Source: Melioribacteraceae bacterium
Lineage (GTDB): Bacteria; Bacteroidota; Ignavibacteria; Ignavibacteriales; Melioribacteraceae
Length of the DNA: 64,000 nt
Direction of reading: 5' to 3'
NCBI GenBank assembly: GCA_021740785.1
Contig: JAIOZI010000016.1
Location: forward strand, 1-64,000
The notes below the pieces were generated by a model. The model was not told the origin of the DNA. It saw nothing but the letters and a program-made list of their open reading frames with translations, and ran no database searches. This document shows, one piece after another, positions 7,921 through 15,204 of the stretch. Made by a program: the position numbers and the translations under genes. The first letter of the stretch is position 1; every line of letters begins with the position of its first letter.

Positions 7921-8138
7921 TCCAATACCGGGAGTATATCGCTATCAATGGAATTTAAAATTTCTTTTCGTTTTTCAATAATATCAAGAACGATTCTTTT
8001 ATCGGTTTCACTAAAATCCGACCAAGCAGCAATTTCATCAACTGTGCGGTAACATCCGTTACATACTTTAGTTTGTTCATCAATTTTGCAGACATCGTTA
8101 CAAGGAGAGGATACTTCTTTTCTTTTCATATTCAACAT
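7908..8138 (-). CDS. DUF1289 family small cysteine protein
   Basis: A 76-residue protein matching DUF1289, recognised by SPCNDVCKID, CNGCYRTVDEIAAW and the following charged helix. The four cysteines in two pairs suggest metal or Fe-S binding, which is unproven. It is the first gene of a two-gene unit with cobO. The start could be ATG 8138 or the in-frame ATG three codons later; neither has a strong ribosome binding site. The function is unknown in the family; its link to cobalamin rests only on position. Confidence 0.8.
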   Translation of the reverse strand: MLNMKRKEVSSPCNDVCKIDEQTKVCNGCYRTVDEIAAWSDFSETDKRIVLDIIEKRKEILNSIDSDILPVLEWVI

Positions 8139-8234
8139 AAATTCTAATGTGTTACTAAATCAACAATTATAAGTGCGTAAATATAGGTAATTACACACAC
8201 AACAATGTTGATTTAAATCAGGTTTCGAGAATTA

Positions 8235-8258
8235 AAAGCCCCGCATACGCAGGGCTTT
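8235..8258 (-). terminator. Intrinsic terminator downstream of the first S46 gene
   Basis: AAAGCCC at 8235-8241 pairs with GGGCTTT at 8252-8258, giving GGGGCTTTTAAT on the minus strand. It lies 22 bases past the stop codon of the S46 gene at 8281 and probably ends its transcript. Confidence 0.75.
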
Positions 8259-8280
8259 ATTGTGAAATGTCAGTGGGAAT

Positions 8281-10428
8281 CTATTCCGGCAGTTTACTGC
8301 TTTCCAATTCTTTTACAAGCGGATCGGTTTTGAACACATACTTCAATGCTTCCATTAATCCCCAAGAATCGGTTGCAACCGTACGATTGTTTTCTTCAAT
8401 AAAGATGAAATGACCGGCTAAACTTTCGAGGTTTCCGTCATGTACTAGTCCAACTATCTCTTTGTTTTGATTTATAACCGAGCTGCCCGAATTGCCGCCG
8501 ACAATATCATTTGTCGATGCAAAACCAATAGGTGTTCGCAAATCCAATTCAGGCGCAGGCGGAAGCCATCTTTCATGAAGCCCCCATGGATAGGTGTCGC
8601 CATCGAATGAATAAAAGCGATCGTATAAACCATAATAAGTTGTTTTCCCCGGTGCGATTGTTCCATTATACTCGTATCCCGCAATCACGCCGTCTGAAAT
8701 CCTTAATGTTGAAGTTGCGTCCGGCGGTATTACATCACCAAAGGCATAAAATACAACTTCTCCCAATTCTTGATTTAATACCTGCAGAGTATTATTCAAT
8801 TCAGTTGATTTGCTCTGCAATTCCATAAAACGTTTTTGAGCATACTGAATTCCCATGATAAATGGGTCATCTGAATTCAATATTTCACCGGGTTCTCTTT
8901 CATTAAACATACTGATAATATTTTCTTCCGAGCTAAGTTTTGTTTTTGCAAGAATAACTTCAACAGCTTCATCTCCGCTTTTTCCATTTGATAAGTTTTT
9001 TATAAACTCATGTTCTTCACCTAAAGTACTCACAAGGAAATTAACGTAAGCACGAAGCATCATATCTTCCTTTTCTTTATCGAACTCAGACGGGAAAATA
9101 TTCTCTATAGTTTCGTTTATTTTATCGTTTTTATAATCCGGTAAACGTTCATTTTCGGCTTTACTTAATTGCTCGGCAGCTGTAATTACATCACCTGCAA
9201 TTTTTATATAAGCGGGCTGTGCAAATCTTAGGGGTTGAAATGCAAATAATTCGTTTGCATACTTCTTTTGTTCTTCTACAACATTTTCGATCGCATCCCA
9301 GATATGACCGTACTTTTGATTTAATTCCGAATCAGCCTTAACTCTTTCAATTAATTTCTTTTGAAAATCTCTCTTCTTTGCCATTATATACTCATCGCGT
9401 AGACCAAGAAGTCTGCCTGCATAAGACTTCCGTGCATTCCCCAATCCCATAACTGAATTTAATAATTGGGATTCATTTTCAGGTCTGCTGTGAAACAAGT
9501 CATAATAAACTTCATAAACTTCATTAAATAATCTCACCATTGTGGGATATGTATAATCTCTAAAAAATTCAAGCTGTGCGACTGATAAAAGTCTATCCGT
9601 GTTGCCCGGTCTTCCGACAACAAAAATAGGTTCACCTTCATCAGCGCCCTTCTTGCTCCACGTAAAATGATAAGGGGAATTTACAGGTTTTCCGTTTTCA
9701 TCATACGCACGGTAGAATGCGAAATCCAATTCATAACGAGGATAGGTAAAGTTATCCCAATCCCAGCCGGTTGCGGCAATTTGAAAATCGGGAGACATTA
9801 CCAACCGTAGTTCTTCATAACGCTTATACCCGTAGATCGAATACTTACCGCCGTTATAAAGCGTAACCACCTCACATCTCAAACCGGTATCTTCGCTGTA
9901 CTGTTTTTCTAACTCATTAATAATGCTTTTTTTATTCTCAACTTTTTCGGCATCCGTATTACCTTCATTAATTGCTGAAATAACTTGCGCGGTAACATCA
10001 TCAATTAGTATTAATTGTTCTACAAATAAATTAGGTATTCTTCTTTCCTCATCTAAAGTTGAGGCATAAAATCCATCCCGCAGCAAATTTTCGCCTTCTT
10101 TCTGAACGGAACCTAGCTGTCCCCTGCCGCAGTGATGATTGGTCATTATCAATCCATCCTCCGAAACAAATGCAGCCGAGCAGCCGCCGCCAAAAAGAAG
10201 CGCCGATTTCTGAACCTCTTCAAGCCATTGTTCAGTCGGCTCAAATCCATATTCATTTTTTAGATAGTCAAGCGGTACGTCGTCGAAAGTCCACATTGTA
10301 CCAAAATCTTTCGGTGAGTATTCAACCTTCTCGAGGTCAATTGTTTCGTAGATGTTGTACTGCCCGATTAAAGTTATAGTAAATAGTAATGTTAGGATAA
10401 GAACATTTCTAAAAATCGATTTGATCAC
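8281..10428 (-). CDS. S46 family dipeptidyl-peptidase (DPP7-type specificity)
   Basis: A periplasmic serine exopeptidase that releases dipeptides from oligopeptides. The 715-residue length is normal for S46. A signal peptide precedes the N-terminal trypsin-like half, with His in GLIMTNHHCGRG near 97 and Asp in YPRYELDF near 234. The helical lid follows, then Ser in GGNSGSSVIN near 644. The residue 18 positions after the serine, which sets specificity (Arg in DPP11, Gly in DPP7), is Gly here (VHDGN), so hydrophobic rather than acidic P1 residues are expected. It starts with GTG after GGAG. It lies just downstream of a second S46 gene, but an inverted repeat separates the two. Confidence 0.95.
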   Translation of the reverse strand: MIKSIFRNVLILTLLFTITLIGQYNIYETIDLEKVEYSPKDFGTMWTFDDVPLDYLKNEYGFEPTEQWLEEVQKSALLFGGGCSAAFVSEDGLIMTNHHCGRGQLGSVQKEGENLLRDGFYASTLDEERRIPNLFVEQLILIDDVTAQVISAINEGNTDAEKVENKKSIINELEKQYSEDTGLRCEVVTLYNGGKYSIYGYKRYEELRLVMSPDFQIAATGWDWDNFTYPRYELDFAFYRAYDENGKPVNSPYHFTWSKKGADEGEPIFVVGRPGNTDRLLSVAQLEFFRDYTYPTMVRLFNEVYEVYYDLFHSRPENESQLLNSVMGLGNARKSYAGRLLGLRDEYIMAKKRDFQKKLIERVKADSELNQKYGHIWDAIENVVEEQKKYANELFAFQPLRFAQPAYIKIAGDVITAAEQLSKAENERLPDYKNDKINETIENIFPSEFDKEKEDMMLRAYVNFLVSTLGEEHEFIKNLSNGKSGDEAVEVILAKTKLSSEENIISMFNEREPGEILNSDDPFIMGIQYAQKRFMELQSKSTELNNTLQVLNQELGEVVFYAFGDVIPPDATSTLRISDGVIAGYEYNGTIAPGKTTYYGLYDRFYSFDGDTYPWGLHERWLPPAPELDLRTPIGFASTNDIVGGNSGSSVINQNKEIVGLVHDGNLESLAGHFIFIEENNRTVATDSWGLMEALKYVFKTDPLVKELESSKLPE

Positions 10429-10470
10429 AACTCATCTCCTTTATTATTGAAAATACACGTTCAATAAAAC

Positions 10471-10502
10471 ACAGATCAAAACATCGCTCTATTTTGATCT
10501 GT
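10471..10502 (-). terminator. Inverted repeat terminator between the two S46 genes
   Basis: ACAGATCAAAA (10471-10481) and TTTTGATCTGT (10492-10502) form a perfect 11-bp stem with a 10-base loop. On the minus strand it is followed by GTTTTATT. It lies directly after the stop of the upstream S46 gene and before the start of the next, so the two genes are probably separate transcripts or are partly attenuated. Confidence 0.7.
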
Positions 10503-10523
10503 ATGTTTTTGAATTAAATAAAT

Positions 10524-12662
10524 CTATTCAGCCATCATTCCGGTTTTTAGTTCTTCGGCTAATCTTTTTGCTTTGTACAAATCTTGAATCGCTTCGAGCA
10601 TACCCTGGGATGCAACCGAAACCATCCTGTTGTTCTCAGGCATATAGATAAAGTTACCGATAATGCTGTGGATATTCCCGTCGAATGCGAGTCCAACTAG
10701 TTCAGCATTTGTGTTAATTACCGGACTTCCCGAGCTGCCGCCGACAATATCCTGTGTCGATATAAAATTAAACGGTGTATTCAAATCGAATGAATCGTCA
10801 TAATTCATATATCTTTCCGGCAAATCCCAAGGATATTTACCAAAGTTAGAATAGTATCGATCATACAACCCGAAGAAAGTAGTGATAACCGGCGCAACGG
10901 TTCCGTTATATTCAAATCCTTTTAATACTCCGTCACCTAATCTTAAAGTTCTATTAGCATCCGGAGGAATAGTTGTTCCGTGAACAGTAAAAATTGCCTG
11001 TCCGAGCAGATCTTCATGAACCTCTTCTGTCTGCTGAATCTCTTCGGACTGCTTTTGTAATTCCGGCAATTCATTTTGTGCAGTTATCATAAAATTGATA
11101 AACGGATCGCCGGATTCGAGAATAGCTTCCGGTGATTTTTCAAGCAGGTTCATCATTTTTTCTTTTGAGGTGATTGATGAATTATTAATTGCATATTCAG
11201 CCGCCTCAAAATGTTTTAATCCGTTCGTCAGGTTTTCAACAAGTTCATTATCGTAACCTAGATTCATTGCTATATAATCTAATTGTACGGCAAGCTTAGC
11301 ATAGTTTATCGGGTAATCGAAATTTTCCGGGAACATCAGCATTTTTGTTGTATCCAATTTTGCGCCCACATATTCGGGATCACGTTGATCTTCCGGAAGA
11401 ACCATTTGATCAGCATATTTTATCACATTACCTGCAATACCAAAATATTCCGAACTCCAAAACGGGTTAAAGTTGTAAGCTGAAATTTTGGGACCAATTT
11501 CATACATCTCTTCGCGTGTGTCTTCTATAGCATCCCAAACATGACCGTACTTATCATCCAATTTTGAATCGCCGTGAACCGCTTCTTTTAATTTATTCTC
11601 AAAATCTTTTTTGCGGGCTAGTAAATACGGATCGGTTAACCCATCATAAATATTTGTATAAACTTTTTGTGCATTTCCGATTCGCACTTTACCCGCTTCA
11701 AATTCATCAGCTCTATCGGGATACATGGTTTTTAATTCTTCAAGTGCGTTGTAATATTCATCCAGCATGAATGCTATATTTCTATAAGATACATCACGAT
11801 TGTATTCAAGCTGGGCAACTGTTTTCAATCGATTTGTAGAACCGGGATTACCAACGGCAAAAATCAGTTCATCCAGCTTAGCACCGTTTTCACTCCACTT
11901 AAAATAATTAGGACTTTTAATCGGTTTGTCATTTTCATATACGCGGAAAAAAGTGCAATCTAAATTGTAACGGGGATAAGTGAAGTTATCGAAATCACCG
12001 CCGAAGTAACCTATTTTTTCCTCCGGTATAAACACTAAACGTACGTCCTCATAACGCCTGAAGCCCTGAAGTGAATACTTGCCGCCGTTATAATATTCGG
12101 CTACTTGACACTTCAAACCGGTTTCTTCTGAGTACTTTTCTTCAAGCTCAGAAATTTTTGATCGCTTTGCTTCCAATCTTTGTTCATCGTTTTCGGTTGA
12201 GTTCATTGCACCGATAATTTCATCGGTAACATCTTCAATCAGCACTAATTGTTCGGCATAAAATCTCGGAACTTTTCTTTCTTCTTCGAGGGTTTTAGCG
12301 AAGAAGCCAGTTTCAGCCAAATTTTCTCCTTCAAGTTGAACACGGTTTCGATGTCCCTCCGAGCAGTGATGATTCGTCATAATCAATCCATCTTCGGAAA
12401 CAAAAGAAGCCGTACATCCCGGAATTCGCAATGCCGAAAGCCGAACATCTTCCAACCATTGTTCGGTCACTTCGAATCCATAAGCATTTTTTAGATAATC
12501 AACGGGAGGATAATCGAAGGTCCACATTTTGCCTGTATCAAATCGCTTCGCTGATACGGTATCGTAATCGATATTTGTATTTGATTGTGCAAAAATTAAT
12601 GAAGTTGTAAAAAAAAGCAGCGCGAAAAATAAACCGTACCTCAATGATAAAACTGAATTCAT
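10524..12662 (-). CDS. S46 family dipeptidyl-peptidase, second paralogue (DPP7-type)
   Basis: A paralogue of the next gene with the same architecture, 712 residues. It has a signal peptide, His in GLIMTNHHCSEG near 98, Asp in YPRYNLDC near 236, and Ser in GGSSGSPVIN near 643. The specificity position 18 residues after the serine is again Gly (AFDGN), so this is not a DPP11. The two proteins diverge strongly in the helical lid, which may give different peptide preferences. A GGGGG run lies about 6 bases before the ATG. Together with the OPT transporter and other exported peptidases it fits growth on peptides. Confidence 0.95.
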   Translation of the reverse strand: MNSVLSLRYGLFFALLFFTTSLIFAQSNTNIDYDTVSAKRFDTGKMWTFDYPPVDYLKNAYGFEVTEQWLEDVRLSALRIPGCTASFVSEDGLIMTNHHCSEGHRNRVQLEGENLAETGFFAKTLEEERKVPRFYAEQLVLIEDVTDEIIGAMNSTENDEQRLEAKRSKISELEEKYSEETGLKCQVAEYYNGGKYSLQGFRRYEDVRLVFIPEEKIGYFGGDFDNFTYPRYNLDCTFFRVYENDKPIKSPNYFKWSENGAKLDELIFAVGNPGSTNRLKTVAQLEYNRDVSYRNIAFMLDEYYNALEELKTMYPDRADEFEAGKVRIGNAQKVYTNIYDGLTDPYLLARKKDFENKLKEAVHGDSKLDDKYGHVWDAIEDTREEMYEIGPKISAYNFNPFWSSEYFGIAGNVIKYADQMVLPEDQRDPEYVGAKLDTTKMLMFPENFDYPINYAKLAVQLDYIAMNLGYDNELVENLTNGLKHFEAAEYAINNSSITSKEKMMNLLEKSPEAILESGDPFINFMITAQNELPELQKQSEEIQQTEEVHEDLLGQAIFTVHGTTIPPDANRTLRLGDGVLKGFEYNGTVAPVITTFFGLYDRYYSNFGKYPWDLPERYMNYDDSFDLNTPFNFISTQDIVGGSSGSPVINTNAELVGLAFDGNIHSIIGNFIYMPENNRMVSVASQGMLEAIQDLYKAKRLAEELKTGMMAE

Positions 12663-12812
12663 GCAAACCCCCTTCTTTTATTGAATTAAATTAATCTTAG
12701 AAAATAATAATATTCAATTCTATTTGAAAGTAATTCCGGTTAATTACTATAATGAAAAGTTTGTGAAGTATTTAATACAGTAACTTTTTCATATGCCGCT
12801 CTGTTGAAGTTA

Positions 12813-13166
12813 TTAAATGAATGCATCGGGGAAATAAAAGGGACGAACGTGCCTCTCATCTTCAATAGTTCCGTTACATTTGGAACATCTATCAACATAA
12901 AAGACAACCGGTTCTTCGCTTGGTTCTGCAGCAATTAAATCAATGACCGATTGGCAATTCGTACATTGTACAATGTGATGGCTGTCCAGTTTTATTTTAC
13001 ATATCGGGCACAAAAACCCGGTCTCGCCAAGAATTTCGCGGGGGTCGCAGATAAAAATTGATTTACATTTGGAGTTGTTGCACCTTGCAAATCTTAAAAA
13101 ATTAGTAGCATTGGTTTCAATAACCGCCTCCCTTTGTTTTAGATATCCGTAAATTAAATGCACCAA
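12813..13166 (-). CDS. Zinc-ribbon-like hypothetical protein
   Basis: Up to 117 residues with four Cys pairs: CNNSKC, CPIC, CTNC and CSKC. This spacing is typical of two zinc ribbons. No enzyme motif, signal peptide or membrane helix is visible, and the function is unknown. The start is uncertain: the frame opens with TTG (13166) or GTG (13163) without a clear ribosome binding site, while a strong GGGAGG at 13127-13132 sits 5 bases before an in-frame ATT codon (13119-13121), which would give a 102-residue protein. The gene is divergent from the phosphohexomutase gene. Confidence 0.7.
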   Translation of the reverse strand: MVHLIYGYLKQREAVIETNATNFLRFARCNNSKCKSIFICDPREILGETGFLCPICKIKLDSHHIVQCTNCQSVIDLIAAEPSEEPVVFYVDRCSKCNGTIEDERHVRPFYFPDAFI

Positions 13167-13309
13167 TTAAAATTTGCTATGCAAAAATCTATCAGTGAAT
13201 AATTATTCCCCCCTTTTTTGAAATTATTAAACCTGATATGTATTTTGATAATAGTGAAAATAAATAATTATATCAATGCAGAAATATGAACTAACAAATG
13301 GAGAAATAA

Positions 13310-14656
13310 ATGACAAAAATACCCGGATTCAAAGCTTATGATATTAGAGGCAAGGTCCCCGGAGAATTAAATAATGATCTTGCGTATAAAGTTGGCAAAG
13401 CTTTGGTTAAATATTTGGATTGTAAATCGGTAGTTATCGGAAGAGACGTTCGAAAATCTTCGCCTGAATTAGCAGAAGCACTTTCCGCCGGAATTACAGA
13501 CTCAGGATCAAATGTAATTGATTTGGGAATGTGCGGAACAGAAATGATTTATTTCGGCACGCCCCATTTTGATGCAGACGCGGGCGTTATGATAACCGCC
13601 AGTCATAATCCTCCTGAATATAACGGATTGAAATTTGTAAAGAAAGGATCGGTCCCGATGGGGTATGAATCCGGACTAAAAGAAATAGAACAAATGATTT
13701 TAAATAACGATCTCGGTGAAATTGCAGTTGAAAAGGGGACTGTTGAAACAAAAGATATAATGAATGACTTTATTGAATCACTGAAAAAGTTTTATGATAA
13801 AGATAAATTAAAGCCTTACAAGGTAGTTGTTAATGCAGGTAACGGATGTATTGGTCCCGCTCTCGATGCAATTGAAAATAATCTGCCGATTGAAATGATA
13901 AAGTTGTTTCATGAACCTGATTCCGATTTCCCAAATGGTGTTCCGAATCCTTTGCTGCCTGAGAATCGTCAACCGACTATTGATGCAATCAAACAGCACG
14001 GTGCAGATCTCGGCGTTGCATGGGATGGCGATTACGACAGGTGTTTTTTCTTCGATGAGAAAGGAAATTTTATTGAGGGATATTACATTGTTGGACTGCT
14101 CGCTAAATCAATCCTTAAAAATTTTCCGGGTGAAAATATTGTGCATGATCCGAGACTAGTTTGGAATACTGTCGAAGTTGTTTCAAAAGAAGGCGGTAAT
14201 GCAATCGTATCGCAAAGCGGTCATGCTTATATTAAACAAAAAATGAGAGAAGTAAACTCGATATATGGCGGCGAAATGTCGGCGCATCACTATTTTAGAG
14301 ATAATTATTATTCCGACAGCGGAATGATTCCATTCTTATTAATACTACAGCTTATGGCTGATGAAAACAAAACAATGTTTGAACTCGTAAATGAGATGGT
14401 TGCCGCTTACCCGTGTTCGGGTGAAATAAATTCTACTCTCGATAACCCGGCAGGAAAATTAGAAGAGATAAAGCAAAAATATTCTGACGGGAAACAGGAT
14501 TTTCTTGACGGCGTTAGTGTTGAATATGCAGACTGGAGGTTTAACGTCCGGATGAGCAATACGGAACCGCTTTTAAGGTTGAATGTAGAATCAAGAAATA
14601 ATAAAGAACTGATGGATCAAAAAACTCAGGAATTATTAAAACTAATTCGAGCTTAG
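13310..14656 (+). CDS. Phosphomannomutase/phosphoglucomutase
   Basis: Interconverts hexose 6- and 1-phosphates, feeding sugar-nucleotide synthesis. The 448 residues cover the four domains of the alpha-D-phosphohexomutase family. The start FKAYDIRG is typical, the phosphoserine loop is ITASHNPPEYNG near residue 100, the metal loop is WDGDYDRCFFF near 242, the sugar-binding loop is GGEMSAHHYF near 325, and the phosphate loop is RMSNTEPLLRLNVE near the C-terminus. GGAG precedes the ATG by 7 bases. This is the ManB/AlgC type; glucose versus mannose preference cannot be set from sequence alone. Confidence 0.94.
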   Translation: MTKIPGFKAYDIRGKVPGELNNDLAYKVGKALVKYLDCKSVVIGRDVRKSSPELAEALSAGITDSGSNVIDLGMCGTEMIYFGTPHFDADAGVMITASHNPPEYNGLKFVKKGSVPMGYESGLKEIEQMILNNDLGEIAVEKGTVETKDIMNDFIESLKKFYDKDKLKPYKVVVNAGNGCIGPALDAIENNLPIEMIKLFHEPDSDFPNGVPNPLLPENRQPTIDAIKQHGADLGVAWDGDYDRCFFFDEKGNFIEGYYIVGLLAKSILKNFPGENIVHDPRLVWNTVEVVSKEGGNAIVSQSGHAYIKQKMREVNSIYGGEMSAHHYFRDNYYSDSGMIPFLLILQLMADENKTMFELVNEMVAAYPCSGEINSTLDNPAGKLEEIKQKYSDGKQDFLDGVSVEYADWRFNVRMSNTEPLLRLNVESRNNKELMDQKTQELLKLIRA

Positions 14657-14754
14657 TAAACTATATTAACATTTTTTTGTATATTTTTATATTGAACCAA
14701 TAATTATAAACTTCGTCTAAAGTTCATAATAGAATATCTATCAAGGAGATTAAA

Positions 14755-14973
14755 ATGAGCGAAGGGAAAGAAAAGACCTACGATGTTGAAAAGCTGTTAA
14801 AAAATAAGCTTAAAACCGTAAGTGTCGGGGCACTTGAATCCGGTATTGCAAAAGTAATAAGCGATTTGGTTGGGGAAGATTACAAATGCACAATCAGTGA
14901 AGTTAAATATACACTTTTCAGCGGTGCTGATTTTCATATCAAAGTAGAATTAACTTATAACCCGGAAGAGTAA
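14755..14973 (+). CDS. Small hypothetical protein, 72 aa
   Basis: An unrecognised soluble protein with an AAGGAG ribosome binding site 7 bases before ATG and an intrinsic terminator after it, both of which support a real gene. The N-terminal third is charged and helical (KTYDVEKLLKNKLK). The rest may form a helix followed by two strands (CTISEVKYTLFSGADFHIKVEL). No cysteine-rich or nucleic-acid-binding motif is visible. It follows the phosphohexomutase gene by 98 bases and may share its transcript. Confidence 0.7.
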   Translation: MSEGKEKTYDVEKLLKNKLKTVSVGALESGIAKVISDLVGEDYKCTISEVKYTLFSGADFHIKVELTYNPEE

Positions 14974-14990
14974 ATAAATCTTATCAAAAA

Positions 14991-15015
14991 AAAGCCGGTA
15001 ATGATTGCCGGCTTT
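14991..15015 (+). terminator. Intrinsic terminator
   Basis: AAAGCCGG (14991-14998) pairs with CCGGCTTT (15008-15015) around a 9-base loop, and a T-rich stretch follows. It ends the transcript of the 72-residue protein and possibly of the phosphohexomutase. Confidence 0.85.
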
Positions 15016-15204
15016 CCTTTCATTACCATGTGATACATGCCATGTTTAAGTAATCGCTGTTGTAAAAATTCAAAAAAAATTCTATCTTGTTTAGTTATTA
15101 ACGGGTCAATAATGATATCTCTTAGCTGCTAACGGAACTTTAAGTTTTTTAACACACGTTCCTAATAAAATATTTTAAATTATTCAAGGAAGGAACCGAG
15201 TTAA

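Noticed and set aside
12740-12934. 64-codon minus-strand frame
   Set aside because: Mostly a shadow of the zinc-ribbon gene in another frame, with no start signal.
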